From Siphonodentalium dalli (taxonomy: Eukaryota; Mollusca; Scaphopoda; Gadilida; Siphonodentaliidae), in the NCBI GenBank assembly GCA_032622095.1, contig CP136064.1:134921129-134985128 (forward strand): 64,000 nucleotides of DNA, written 5' to 3'. Of the stretch, positions 37,765 to 50,643 are shown piece after piece. Below the pieces are notes generated by a model that searched no databases, had not been told where the DNA came from, and saw nothing but the letters and a program-made list of their open reading frames with translations. Within the stretch, counting starts at the first letter, position 1; the number at the start of each line of letters is the position of its first letter. The translations under genes and the position numbers were made by a program.

Positions 37765-38118
37765 ACATAAGAACTATATTTTGCTATATTTTAGTCATTA
37801 TAACATAACAACAACTATTAATGAATTGTTCACCAAAGATATGCTAACATGAGTCAGTTTAGTTGGTTAAAATTGTCATAATATTCAGTCATATGAGCAT
37901 TTCTTCGATGCTGGGTATGTCCCTAGCAACCGTTGCTACCAACATAAGTACTAAATTGTGCTATATTCTAGTCAGGCTTACCAAAACAACAACTATTATG
38001 GATTTGTTGACCATAGATATTCTACATTTGTCAGTACATTCGTTAAAATTGTCATAATATCAGCGATATGTGAATTTCTTCAATGCCGGGTAGTTGCCTA
38101 GCAACCGTTGCTAAGGAA
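37765..38118 (+). repeat. 177-bp tandem pair, U5 first sub-copy
   Basis: Lies shortly after the 456-bp deletion junction. Palindromes intact. Confidence 0.9.
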
Positions 38119-38853
38119 GATCATGTCGCGAATGCCTCCATATCTGAAAATTGTCAGTAGGGCGTGAGGAACATATGTGCCAAATTTCATGCTTGTATCA
38201 CCTTTTGAACAATTGTTACACCAAGCGCCTGGACTATATTAGGTATTAAAGATATTCTATGAAAATAAAGTTCTGGAGACAACTTCCAATTGAATGTATA
38301 TAATGGCTACTAGTATGTGTTCCAGTTTTTTGGCCTTAGTTTTTGGTATTTCATCAAATTATCAAATTAGTGCCTTCTTGTAATCAAACTTGGCCGTTTT
38401 TGACATCAAAATGAAGCAAAGTCAACACAAGAAAGCTGCCAATGATTAGATCACAAGTTCAAATGGACCAACTGATTAAAACAACACAAGTAGTCACCCT
38501 AATCGCTTTCAAAACAAAATCACACCTTCGCTGTGAAAGCCCTGAGTAACAATCACTTTATTATATCTTAACCTGTTAACTGTGAATGCCAAGAATAGCA
38601 TCACTTTATTGACAGTATTGATCATCAAACAATAAATATATACATATCAATATATAAGTGGGTAAAAACATTAATAAAAATAGCTGTGCCTTCAGATTTA
38701 TAGATGTAAGATTGACAACATAATTTTGTAAAAATAAATTTTATTAAGTCAGGTTAAAACAAATCTAAAACATTTTGAAGCAATAACACAAACAGAGCAA
38801 ACAATAAAAATAAATTTAATGCTCTATTCTACTAATATATATATAATATATAT

Positions 38854-38993
38854 AGCCAAGGTCCCAGTTAGCCAAAGGTCCCAGTTAGCCAAGGTCCCAG
38901 TTGGTCAATGTCCCAGTTAGCCAAGGTCCCAGTTAGCCGAAAGTCCCAGTTAGCCAAGGTCCCAGTTAGCTGGCATTTCCCCCCCCCCCCCCC
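38854..38993 (+). repeat. GTCCCAGTT minisatellite and poly-C, U5 first sub-copy
   Basis: Seven boxes, 15 C, the longest C run among the units. Confidence 0.93.
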
Positions 38994-39226
38994 ACCACAA
39001 TCACCATGCCTCCCGAACCGCACATAGTGCCCACGAGCGCACTCCACACCAGTCCACGGCCCAAACCCATCCATCAACTGCACACATTCCGCCCAGTACA
39101 AAAGGCGACGGTCCCACAAATGGTCAGATCTAGCACACATCCCCCTTTAAGAAGTGTATTCTGAGCTAGGACAGAGTGTTTCAAATAACTTATACACGGC
39201 AGGTACATTTCCAATTAATATGGGCA

Positions 39227-39598
39227 CTAGTACCAAAGTGCGCGATATGTGACTTGTGCTAAAGTTACAAGCACATAATAATAATATTGAAAGAAGGTAT
39301 TTGTCATTTTGTTAAAATGTTCACAGTATGTGTTGACTGGTGTGATGAGCAAAGCTGGTTCGATGTGATAAAATTTCCAAATATTCGCAGTCACTCTGAC
39401 AAAAAAGTTGACAAGATCCCTCCAATCCGAGTCAACTGGAATATCGGATGGGTGATGACCAAGGAAGCAGGCCAGTAGCTCTTCCTTTTCCAGTCCGTCT
39501 ACATGCAGGGAGGCCTCAATCGCAAACTGGTCAAGAAGATCCTGCCAGACACAGTTCCGTAATTCAGCAAGGAAGATACAATCAATAAATATGTGCAT
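39227..39598 (-). pseudogene. LINE-tail remnant, U5 first sub-copy
   Basis: Open and matching U1 and U2. Confidence 0.45.
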
Positions 39599-40144
39599 AA
39601 TAAGACATATTAATGGTTAATGTTGAAAACAGGGTTAAATTTAGGATGTGTCGACTTGAAATCTGCAAATTGGATGGTGGACTGCAATTCTGAAATATGG
39701 AAGTATCCAAATTTCCCGCCGGGAATTAGAAATCTAGTTATTAGTATTATGTTTAGCAATTTTATAAGCTTATATCTCATGAAATACAAGAGCTAGGGAG
39801 CTGAAACTTCGTATTTATATAGACCTATAATAGTTCTAGCAAAATAGCCTATACAGGATTTTGTCCACGACTTACATAGTTATCTCCCTTTATGTGCAAA
39901 AATGGGAATTGCCGTATCCTGAAAATTATGAGTAGCAGAGACTCGAAATTTGGAAAACTTAGTTTCATGCTTTCCCCCAAAAATGCCTCTTGTGTTCTAG
40001 TATTCCACAAATGTGGCTTTCCCGACCAGACTATATTGTGTAGACTAGTATGAGAGAGCTATGTTACTAATTACCAGCATTTCAGAGCTATATATACTTT
40101 TACAAAGGGTGTGGCTTACCTTACTACTACCCACACTACTACCC

Positions 40145-40498
40145 ACATAAGAACTATATTTTGCTATATTTTAGTCATTATAACATAACAACAACTATTA
40201 ATGAATTGTTCACCAAAGATATGCTAACATGAGTCAGTTTAGTTGGTTAAAATTGTCATAATATTCAGTCATATGAGCATTTCTTCGATGCTGGGTATGT
40301 CCCTAGCAACCGTTGCTACCAACATAAGTACTAAATTGTGCTATATTCTAGTCAGGCTTACCAAAACAACAACTATTATGGATTTGTTGACCATAGATAT
40401 TCTACATTTGTCAGTACATTCGTTAAAATTGTCATAATATCAGCGATATGTGAATTTCTTCAATGCCGGGTAGTTGCCTAGCAACCGTTGCTAAGGAA
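40145..40498 (+). repeat. 177-bp tandem pair, U5 second sub-copy
   Basis: Second occurrence in U5, 2380 bp downstream, created by the internal duplication. Confidence 0.9.
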
Positions 40499-41236
40499 GA
40501 TCATGTCGCGAATGCCTCCATATCTGAAAATTGTCAGTAGGGCGTGAGGAACATATGTGCCAAATTTCATGCTTGTATCACCTTTTGAACAATTGTTCGT
40601 ACACCAAGCGCCTGGACTATATTAGGTATTAAAGATATTCTATGAAAATAAAGTTCTGGAGACAACTTCCAATTGAATGTATATAATGGCTACTAGTATG
40701 TGTTCCAGTTTTTTGGCCTTAGTTTTTGGTATTTCATCAAATTATCAAATTAGTGCCTTCTTGTAATCAAACTTGGCCGTTTTTGACATCAAAATGAAGC
40801 AAAGTCAACACAAGAAAGCTGCCAATGATTAGATCACAAGTTCAAATGGACCAACTGATTAAAACAACACAAGTAGTCACCCTAATCGCTTTCAAAACAA
40901 AATCACACCTTCGCTGTGAAAGCCCTGAGTAACAATCACTTTATTATATCTTAACCTGTTAACTGTGAATGCCAAGAATAGCATCACTTTATTGACAGTA
41001 TTGATCATCAAACAATAAATATATACATATCAATATATAAGTGGGTAAAAACATTAATAAAAATAGCTGTGCCTTCAGATTTATAGATGTAAGATTGACA
41101 ACATAATTTTGTAAAAATAAATTTTATTAAGTCAGGTTAAAACAAATCTAAAACATTTTGAAGCAATAACACAAACAGAGCAAACAATAAAAATAAATTT
41201 AATGTTCTATTCTACTAATATATATATAATATATAT

Positions 41237-41372
41237 AGCCAAGGTCCCAGTTAGCCAAAGGTCCCAGTTAGCCAAGGTCCCAGTTGGTCAATGTCCCAGT
41301 TAGCCAAGGTCCCAGTTAGCCGAAAGTCCCAGTTAGCCAAGGTCCCAGTTAGCTGGCATTTCCCCCCCCCCC
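41237..41372 (+). repeat. GTCCCAGTT minisatellite and poly-C, U5 second sub-copy
   Basis: Seven boxes, 11 C. Confidence 0.93.
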
Positions 41373-41605
41373 ACCACAATCACCATGCCTCCCGAACCGC
41401 ACATAGTGCCCACGAGCGCACTCCACACCAGTCCACGGCCCAAACCCATCCATCAACTGCACACATTCCGCCCAGTACAAAAGGCGACGGTCCCACAAAT
41501 GGTCAGATCTAGCACACATCCCCCTTTAAGAAGTGTATTCTGAGCTAGGACAGAGTGTTTCAAATAACTTATACACGGCAGGTACATTTCCAATTAATAT
41601 GGGCA

Positions 41606-41977
41606 CTAGTACCAAAGTGCGCGATATGTGACTTGTGCTAAAGTTACAAGCACATAATAATAATATTGAAAGAAGGTATTTGTCATTTTGTTAAAATGTT
41701 CACAGTATGTGTTGACTGGTGTGATGAGCAAAGCTGGTTCGATGTGATAAAATTTCCAAATATTCGCAGTCACTCTGACAAAAAAGTTGACAAGATCCCT
41801 CCAATCCGAGTCAACTGGAATATCGGATGGGTTATGACCAAGGAAGCAGGCCAGTAGCTCTTCCTTTTCCAGTCCGTCTACATGCAGGGAGGTCTCAATC
41901 GCAAACTGGTCAAGAAGATCCTGCCAGACACAGTTCCGTAATTCAGCAAGGAAGATACAATCAATAAATATGTGCAT
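41606..41977 (-). pseudogene. LINE-tail remnant, U5 second sub-copy
   Basis: Open, with AIETS for AIEAS and HNPSD for HHPSD, both shared with the second sub-copy of U6. Confidence 0.45.
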
Positions 41978-44606
41978 AATAAGACATATTAATGGTTAAT
42001 GTTGAAAACAGGGTTAAATTTAGGATGTGTCGACTTGAAATCTGCAAATTGGATGGTGGACTGCAATTCTGAAATATGGAAGTATCCAAATTTCCCGCCG
42101 GGAATTACAAATCTAGTTATTAGTATTATGTTTAGCAATTTTATAAGCTTATATCTCATGAAATACAAGAGCTAGGGAGCTGAAACTTCGTATTTATATA
42201 GACCTATAATAGTTCTAGCAAAATAGCCTATACAGGATTTTGTCCACGACTTACATAGTTATCTCCCTTTATGTGCAAAAATGGGAATTGCCGTATCCTG
42301 AAAATTATGAGTAGCAGAGACTCGAAATTTGGACCATAGTTACATCTCCTTATGCCCTATTGGTACAACTTTGTAGGAACTGTTATATCGGAAGTAGTTC
42401 TATCGCCGGTATCGTGATGGTTCTTGAATGATTTGTTACAGTTCCTTATGATTTAAAATAATAATTTTCTGTACAAAATCACGCACAATAATACATATAT
42501 GAAAGCTTAAAGGCACGTGTGGCCTTAATTGTCGAAAATATTCATATTTGTTCCAAACACCGTAAACAGAAAAACAGTAAAACGCACACAGTTCCGTTCA
42601 TATATACCATGACCATCGCGTAAACAGCTTGTTATCATAAAGACCTACTACATTTTACCTAATCAAGAGCCTGAATGTGTTACAGAAGACAGCACAATGC
42701 TATTGGCTAATCACACACAAATGGCATAAACGCTCTTTATTAGTTCCATATCAGGTATTCACCAACAAAGAACGCTCTTTATGTTTACCATCATAATATA
42801 AACAAACACCAGAAAAGTAACTTTTTACGCTTTTGTTTACATAACAATGGTCAAGCATATGACCATAACATAATGTTTATGCGATATTTCTTATTTGTAT
42901 ACGGACAAAGTCTATCTACATTTTGATGTTCTTTCTGTTTGTGGCGGTTTTTGACGGGTGGAGATATTTCAGGATTGTTCACGGCATATGCAGTAACTGT
43001 TGGTATGGCGTATGGATCAACATAATGTCACCTTCTTCCAAATCACGTCAACAAACGTTAGAAGTTTTAATGAGCCATGTCCGTTTAAATTATTGCAATG
43101 TATTCTATTTATGTAACCGTTACATGTATATTCCTGGATTGGATATTAGGGAAACAGTCTCTTTTGAAAAGTTTTGTTAAAAAATGCATGTTAAAATTTA
43201 ATATATGCATGATGAAACGTGAAGAGCGTTTAGCAAGCGCTATTTTGAATTGCACGAATAAACTATTGGCAAAAATAATTGTTTCTATTGACATGCCACG
43301 TCGGTACTCCCGCCCATCTGTCCCAGTAGATAACTCGGCCATGCATAGGCCTATGTTAGTATTGTATGTCATCAGATATCTTTAAACATTGAAAGGTATG
43401 TTGCCCTGCATTGGGGTCGATCGGATTCTTTCAAGCACATGTGCAAGTGTGTTTAGTATTCCCCTCTCTATCTTTACAGGACCACTGTTGGATATGGTAA
43501 TAACAGCATATGACACCCGTGAATGGAGTTCTTGGTGTGTGAATGGGACATGAATGTAAACGGTTGTCTCAAGGGAACATGCAATGTCGGTCGTCTTAAA
43601 ACTTGCTGCATGATGGTGACAAATTAATTTTATATTAGAAGCAGGATACATGTATCAGAGAATTAAAATGGAGACACGGACTCAGTGTATATGAGTGTCG
43701 ATGATTGCTTCAAATACGCTTGTTTCAGTGAGTGTGAACAAATTCTCATTTTTTTTACCGAAATGGCTCGTTTATCGATCGGAATGGCACATTGAGATGT
43801 CCCTCAATTCGGATCAACCTTGAAAATCGGTCCCGATTTTCGCATATATATGTCGGGGTTCAAATCGTGACAACATAATCTACCCCAGATTGCGATGATC
43901 TAGGAATCGTTCACGATACATCTGGGATATATCCGTCTGCTGCATGGTGTTTGTCATATTTGTACGTTACTCCCCGAATAGGACGATCACAGTACGTATA
44001 CGTGTGTGGCATGATATGTGAATCCAGAGTACATATGCATGCATGTGAAAAAGCCAATCACGCAGACTGAACTCTCGGTCGAACAATATGCGTAGATATA
44101 TATATGATGTGAACTGGAAAGTTAATCGGAATTTCGGAGTATTGGAGCTTCGTGGTACAGAGTTTTGGACATCCGGGCAATCGAACCCAAGAAGATTGAG
44201 CCGGAAAAATCTTTGTACAGGAAACTCTGGGATATAAAATTTCAAATTCAAAATTACAGACATTATGTCTAAAGCAAGTCTGACGAATTTCACAGAGAAC
44301 TATGCGTGTGGACTGATTTATGCACCTATAATACGCACACACTATCAAAAGATAACATATGGGGGTTCACGATATGATGGCTATTGGCATATAGTTTCGA
44401 CCACGGGAGGCGCGCGTGGTTTCGATTGAATATCATATTTAATCTGAAGGGTAATAACTCTATAAAGAATGTACTTTGACGAAATAACGGCGATTTGTAT
44501 GAGAAATTGCAACACCACAATAGATCAACTCTGGAGAAATGTAAGTCAAATTCTTCCCTTGGGTGGGTGGGCTTGGGGTAGGTTTGTGGTTACGCTCTTT
44601 AAAAAA

Positions 44607-44816
44607 CTTCTCCAAATATGTCCGTTAATTATTTCGTCAAAAACTCTTTAAAACACTTCTCCAAATATGTCCGTTAATTATTTCGTCATAAACAATTCTT
44701 CAAATATATCCGTTATTTCGTTTATAAAAATAGTTTCCTATTTCTATATTTCGCTATATTTTCCCATTTCGCTTTTTCGTTCTATTTCGCTATTTCGATA
44801 ATTCGCTATATTTGAC
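44607..44816 (+). repeat. 49-bp repeats and TTTCGCTAT tract, U5
   Basis: Co-linear with U1. Confidence 0.85.
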
Positions 44817-45388
44817 ATATTATGGGATATGGGATTATATGATATCCAACATTCTGATATTCAATCGAACATCACGTGCCACCCGTGCTCGCGATTATAT
44901 GCCACTAGCCATCCAATCGCGAACCCCGATTACATATCGTTTGCTATCAAATCCTTGGCGTATTGGCTGATTTATTAGAGACAAGTTAAGTACCATTTCG
45001 GACACCGTTGTATAAATATTTAACACGACTGATAGATTCACTATACGTATATACATAATAAATACCGTTATACGTGCTTTTGCGTTGATTTTTAACATTA
45101 ATTAATTCATTCATTCATTTAATTGTTGTAGCTATTTGCGGTCTGGGTCGTATACACAATCCTATATATTCCACTTGAATTATATCCCAATCAATATCAA
45201 TAGCTTTGTTTGATTTATAATGTATAATTATATCAACGCGATTACACATTGACAACTAGCCATTTTTCTTCTGGCATTTATAACCGTTTGTTTTGTGACT
45301 TCTTGATTAACCGGAAATTCACAGATAATTGCAATCGTTTTAGTCTTGTTAGTTTAGTTTGCAGTTATAGTATATACTATATATATAT

Positions 45389-45863
45389 ATCATCCTCAGC
45401 ATCATCGTCTTCAACATCATCATCATCACCGGCATCATCACCACCGTCATCATCAGCAGCATCATTATACTTCCTCGCCACAATCGTCATCATGACCCTC
45501 ACCACCATCATCACCATTATCACCATCCTCACCACCACCACCACCACCAACAACATCATCATCATCATCACCGTCATCATCATCATCATCACCGGCATCA
45601 CCATCATCAGCAGCATCATTATCATCCTCACCACAATCTTCATCATTATCACCATCCTCACCACCACCACCACCACCAACAACATCATCATCATCATCAC
45701 CGTCATCATCATCATCATCACCGGCATCACCATCATCAGCAGCATCATTATCATCCTCACCACAATCTTCATCATTATCCTCACCACCACCACCACCACC
45801 ATCATCATCATGATGATCCTCACCACCATCGTCATCCATATCATTAAATCATCATCATCATCA
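45389..45863 (+). repeat. ATC/ACC trinucleotide tract, U6 (expanded)
   Basis: This is the longest copy, 475 bp. A 129-bp internal block is repeated in tandem: the word CACCATCCTCACC stands at 45521 and again at 45650. The expansion keeps the triplet phase, so the shadow ORF grows to 232 codons. Confidence 0.95.
45521..45778 (+). repeat. 129-bp duplication inside the U6 trinucleotide tract
   Basis: Two consecutive 129-bp blocks (45521-45649 and 45650-45778) carry the same order of ACC, ATC and AGC interruptions. The preserved complex interruptions point to unequal exchange or replication jump over a whole block and not stepwise slippage. Confidence 0.85.
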
Positions 45864-45977
45864 AGTCATATAATTCCTTCAATTTCCACCTCATGTATAT
45901 TAAAACAAGAATACACTATATTATACAGAACATTATGTGTTCATTAGCTTCCTCGGCAATGTTCCAGACTATGATAC

Positions 45978-46270
45978 GACTGTGGTCGGCTGCCAACCAT
46001 ATGCCGATCGACGGTCCGACGTCGGCAAATTACATCGAACCGACGGTGGTAGGCAAGGCGTCGGCTGCCGACCATATGCCGATGTCGACTGCCGACGTCA
46101 TAGCCGACGGCCACGCCGACCGTCGGCAAATGACATCGACCCGACGGTGGTCGGCATGACGTCGGCTGCCGACCACATGTCGACTGCCGACGTCGGACCG
46201 ACGGCCACGCCGACCGTCGGCCCGACGTCGGCGGTCGACGTCGGACCGACGTCGCTGCCGACGTCGGGTG
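45978..46270 (+). repeat. CpG-rich CGACGTCGGC array, U6
   Basis: Same form as in U4 and U5. Confidence 0.95.
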
Positions 46271-47401
46271 GCTATCTGGGTTGTTATGAAATTCTGTGTA
46301 TGAACATGAAGTCTCACTTTAATGAATTGTGGATGAATTGACGTGTGTCAACTTGAAGTGTGACTTTAATGAATTGACAATGACTGCAATTTCCTTCGCA
46401 GAAGGAAATCAGTTGTTAGAGCAGGTGAAATTTGGAATGTCACTTTAATGTTGAAGTGCAACTTTGAGATGACTGTGGAAATGTTGATTGCTATGAAAAT
46501 GAAACTTCCCTTTAAAGATTACAATGGGTACTGATTTATATCTTCACCGAAGACAGACAGAAACAGATGTTGACTATTCGTTTTGAGTGTGTTTTATTTA
46601 CGCTGAACTTCAAGTGAAGTCCAATGAATGTACTGGTTCTCTGTCCTGTCCTACGCTGCAAAGTTATTGTTGACAGCTGATGTTACAACTTCCGGTTTGA
46701 CCAGGTGACCTTTCGAGCTCTTCTGTGCCCGTCGGTGGAAATGGTCACCTCGAGGTGATTGCAGACTATAAAATGTTCACAAGTGCTCAGAAATTAGGTG
46801 AATCTTCCTCTGGGTCCAAAGTCCTTAAAGCGCTTCTTCTCGTCCCCTCTGTATATATACGTATATATAAACGAAGTTTGATCCGAAAACGGATTTTGCA
46901 GCCTCTGCAAAATATGTGTGACATATAAAGCAATATGATTCTTTTTTGCCATAAATCGACTGATTTATCAAATCGACTGTATTTAATGTCCGAGACAGTC
47001 ACTTAGACATTCTCGACCAGACTATATTGTGTAGACTAGTATGAGAGAGCTATGTTACTAATTACCAGCATTTCAGAGCTATATATACTTTTACAAAGGG
47101 TGTGGCTTACCTTACTACTACCCACACTACTACCCACATAAGAACTATATTTTGCTATATTTTAGTCATTATAACATAACAACAACTATTAATGAATTGT
47201 TCACCAAAGATATGCTAACATGAGTCAGTTTAGTTGGTTAAAATTGTCATAATATTCAGTCATATGAGCATTTCTTCGATGCTGGGTATGTCCCTAGCAA
47301 CCGTTGCTACCAACATAAGTACTAAATTGTGCTATATTCTAGTCAGGCTTACCAAAACAACAACTATTATGGATTTGTTGACCATAGATATTCTACATTT
47401 G

Positions 47402-48174
47402 GTGTAAACAATATTTATTCCCAATACAAAACAAGTTGAATATTTTACAAAAATGCTAATGGATGAGTATGGGTGATTGGAAAGGGATGAGACAACAAGC
47501 CTATATTGTGGCTTTTTTGTAAGTCCTCTCCCAGATCGCTTAAATTTTCCGAACTACATAAGGCCGTTCGAGCGTGTCAGACGGGAATTTTTCTGGTTTG
47601 TACTTTAAATAACTTATTGGTGATTTTGATATAGATCGCACTCAACAAAAGATAACAAGAGATAAGATAAGAACTGGAGTGGGGTGTGATTAAGGAATTA
47701 AAGGTAACCAATGGGACGAAAGGAGAGTAGTTAGGTTTAAGAAAGGTCAGAAAGATAGGATTGTCAATGGGGGCGGGGTAGTTTAACATTCGGCTGTAGA
47801 ATTATATGTCAATTGTGTATAACTTGGCGTACAGAGACTACATGAGTTAGCTGGGCAGTCAGGCTTTCCGAATTATGACATTATGTATGACTTTATATAT
47901 GACTCAATGGCAGAAGACATGTGACATAGTATTACGTTTAGAATCGTTTTGTACTAATTATGTATCTTTGTGCGGCCTCGAAAATACTATGATTTTCCCT
48001 AATGGAACTTTCGGGTGAACCCTCGAGTAGGGTTCTTTCTGATAATATTATGTTTGGTAGAGATGATAGCAATTCCAATCTTGATGCCTGGTATAAATGG
48101 CATTCTAACAGGTAATGGTGGGCTGTTTCAACAGCACCGCATGCACAATATGGGTCGGGCCTAACAAAATTGGT
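47402..48174 (-). mobile_element. 5'-truncated non-LTR retrotransposon (LINE) insertion
   Basis: A 773-bp insertion private to U6, flanked by a 6-bp target-site duplication CATTTG (47396-47401 and 48175-48180). The empty site is visible in all other units. The minus strand carries the last codons of an ORF2-like protein followed by a ~535-bp 3' untranslated region ending AATAAATATTGTTTACAC, with an AATAAA but no poly-A tail. The truncated 5' end and short TSD fit target-primed reverse transcription. The clade cannot be named from this tail alone. Confidence 0.85.
47938..48174 (-). pseudogene. LINE ORF2 C-terminal fragment with CCHC-like knuckle
   Basis: About 78 codons. The motif CACGAVETAHHYLLECHLYQASR gives C-x-C-x4-ET-x2-H-x4-C-x5-R, the knuckle found after the reverse transcriptase or RNase H region in many animal LINE ORF2 proteins. 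The rest (SSIRENHSIFEAAQRYIISTKRF, then stop) is the usual short helical end. The catalytic domains are missing because of 5' truncation. The ATG at its start lies partly in the flanking duplication and is fortuitous. Confidence 0.8.
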
Positions 48175-49003
48175 CATTTGTCAGTACATTCGTTAAAATT
48201 GTCATAATATCAGCGATATGTGAATTTCTTCAATGCCGGGTAGTTGCCTAGCAACCGTTGCTAAGGAAGATCATGTCGCGAATGCCTCCATATCTGAAAA
48301 TTGTCAGTAGGGCGTGAGGAACATATGTGCCAAATTTCATGCTTGTATCACCTTTTGAACAATTGTTACACCAAGCGCCTGGACTATATTAGGTATTAAA
48401 GATATTCTATGAAAATAAAGTTCTGGAGACAACTTCCAATTGAATGTATATAATGGCTACTAGTATGTGTTCCAGTTTTTTGGCCTTAGTTTTTGGTATT
48501 TCATCAAATTATCAAATTAGTGCCTTCTTGTAATCAAACTTGGCCGTTTTTGACATCAAAATGAAGCAAAGTCAACACAAGAAAGCTGCCAATGATTAGA
48601 TCACAAGTTCAAATGGACCAACTGATTAAAACAACACAAGTAGTCACCCTAATCGCTTTCAAAACAAAATCACACCTTCGCTGTGAAAGCCCTGAGTAAC
48701 AATCACTTTATTATATCTTAACCTGTTAACTGTGAATGCCAAGAATAGCATCACTTTATTGACAGTATTGATCATCAAACAATAAATATATACATATCAA
48801 TATATAAGTGGGTAAAAACATTAATAAAAATAGCTGTGCCTTCAGATTTATAGATGTAAGATTGACAACATAATTTTGTAAAAATAAATTTTATTAAGTC
48901 AGGTTAAAACAAATCTAAAACATTTTGAAGCAATAACACAAACAGAGCAAACAATAAAAATAAATTTAATGCTCTATTCTACTAATATATATATAATATA
49001 TAT

Positions 49004-49138
49004 AGCCAAGGTCCCAGTTAGCCAAAGGTCCCAGTTAGCCAAGGTCCCAGTTGGTCAATGTCCCAGTTAGCCAAGGTCCCAGTTAGCCGAAAGTCCCAGT
49101 TAGCCAAGGTCCCAGTTAGCTGGCATTTCCCCCCCCCC
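49004..49138 (+). repeat. GTCCCAGTT minisatellite and poly-C, U6 first sub-copy
   Basis: Seven boxes, 10 C. Shares the upstream ATGCTCTATTC variant with the first sub-copy of U5. Confidence 0.93.
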
Positions 49139-49371
49139 ACCACAATCACCATGCCTCCCGAACCGCACATAGTGCCCACGAGCGCACTCCACACCAGTCC
49201 ACGGCCCAAACCCATCCATCAACTGCACACATTCCGCCCAGTACAAAAGGCGACGGTCCCACAAATGGTCAGATCTAGCACACATCCCCCTTTAAGAAGT
49301 GTATTCTGAGCTAGGACAGAGTGTTTCAAATAACTTATACACGGCAGGTACATTTCCAATTAATATGGGCA

Positions 49372-49743
49372 CTAGTACCAAAGTGCGCGATATGTGACTT
49401 GTGCTAAAGTTACAAGCACATAATAATAATATTGAAAGAAGGTATTTGTCATTTTGTTAAAATGTTCACAGTATGTGTTGACTGGTGTGATGAGCAAAGC
49501 TGGTTCGATGTGATAAAATTTCCAAATATTCGCAGTCACTCTGACAAAAAAGTTGACAAGATCCCTCCAATCCGAGTCAACTGGAATATCGGATGGGTGA
49601 TGACCAAGGAAGCAGGCCAGTAGCTCTTCCTTTTCCAGTCCGTCTACATGCAGGGAGGCCTCAATCGCAAACTGGTCAAGAAGATCCTGCCAGACACAGT
49701 TCCGTAATTCAGCAAGGAAGATACAATCAATAAATATGTGCAT
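49372..49743 (-). pseudogene. LINE-tail remnant, U6 first sub-copy
   Basis: Open and matching U1 and U2. Confidence 0.45.
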
Positions 49744-50289
49744 AATAAGACATATTAATGGTTAATGTTGAAAACAGGGTTAAATTTAGGATGTGTCGAC
49801 TTGAAATCTGCAAATTGGATGGTGGACTGCAATTCTGAAATATGGAAGTATCCAAATTTCCCGCCGGGAATTAGAAATCTAGTTATTAGTATTATGTTTA
49901 GCAATTTTATAAGCTTATATCTCATGAAATACAAGAGCTAGGGAGCTGAAACTTCGTATTTATATAGACCTATAATAGTTCTAGCAAAATAGCCTATACA
50001 GGATTTTGTCCACGACTTACATAGTTATCTCCCTTTATGTGCAAAAATGGGAATTGCCGTATCCTGAAAATTATGAGTAGCAGAGACTCGAAATTTGGAA
50101 AACTTAGTTTCATGCTTTCCCCCAAAAATGCCTCTTGTGTTCTAGTATTCCACAAATGTGGCTTTCCCGACCAGACTATATTGTGTAGACTAGTAAGAGA
50201 GAGCTATGTTATTAATTACCAGCATTTCAGAGCTATATATACTTTTACAAAGGGTGTGGCTTACCTTACTACTACCCACACTACTACCC

Positions 50290-50643
50290 ACATAAGAACT
50301 ATATTTTGCTATATTTTAGTCATTATAACATAACAACAACTATTAATGAATTGTTCACCAAAGATATGCTAACATGAGTCAGTTTAGTTGGTTAAAATTG
50401 TCATAATATTCAGTCATATGAGCATTTCTTCGATGCTGGGTATGTCCCTAGCAACCGTTGCTACCAACATAAGTACTAAATTGTGCTATATTCTAGTCAG
50501 GCTTACCAAAACAACAACTATTATGGATTTGTTGACCATAGATATTCTACATTTGTCAGTACATTCGTTAAAATTGTCATAATATCAGCGATATGTGAAT
50601 TTCTTCAATGCCGGGTAGTTGCCTAGCAACCGTTGCTAAGGAA
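50290..50643 (+). repeat. 177-bp tandem pair, U6 second sub-copy
   Basis: Uninterrupted copy created by the internal duplication, showing that the LINE inserted after the duplication or only into the first sub-copy. Confidence 0.9.

Larger units (their letters stand above)
37645..39953 (+). repeat. U5 internal duplication, first sub-copy
   Basis: 2309 bp from ACCAGACTAT, just right of the 456-bp deletion, to CGAAATTTGG. It holds the 177-bp pair, minisatellite and LINE-tail remnant. Repeated at 40025-42333. Confidence 0.93.
40025..42333 (+). repeat. U5 internal duplication, second sub-copy
   Basis: Offset 2380 bp from the first sub-copy. Between them stand 71 bp (39954-40024) belonging to the region deleted from the first sub-copy, beginning AAAACTTAGTTTC. 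Confidence 0.93.
35742..44986 (+). repeat. Macrosatellite unit U5 (456-bp deletion, 2.38-kb duplication, 1.22-kb deletion)
   Basis: This 9245-bp unit is rearranged three times relative to U3. A 456-bp deletion joins at about 37644/37645. A jump back at 39953/39954 duplicates 2309 bp (37645-39953 and 40025-42333). A deletion equivalent to U3 24087-25307 (1221 bp) joins at 42969/42970, removing the 76-codon ORF and the short CGACGTCGGC array. The first two events are shared exactly with U6; the third is private. Confidence 0.93.
47136..48266 (+). repeat. 177-bp tandem pair, U6 first sub-copy, split by LINE
   Basis: The second 177-bp copy is interrupted at 47402-48174 by a truncated LINE. The two halves rejoin cleanly when the insertion and one CATTTG are removed. 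Confidence 0.9.
47016..50098 (+). repeat. U6 internal duplication, first sub-copy (with LINE)
   Basis: Equivalent of 37645-39953 in U5, longer because of the LINE at 47402-48174. The junction at 50098/50099 is identical to that at 39953/39954. Confidence 0.92.

Noticed and set aside
42923-43180. 85-codon ORF in U5
   Set aside because: Chimera created by the 1.22-kb deletion junction at 42969/42970.
47577-47789. 70-codon minus-strand ORF within the LINE insertion
   Set aside because: Lies in the 3' untranslated region after the ORF2 stop at 47938; low-complexity Leu/Pro/Ser with no motif.
50037-50333. 98-codon ORF in U6
   Set aside because: Spans the internal duplication junction at 50098/50099; it owes its length to a single-base change near 50196 (TAGTAAGAG for TAGTATGAG).
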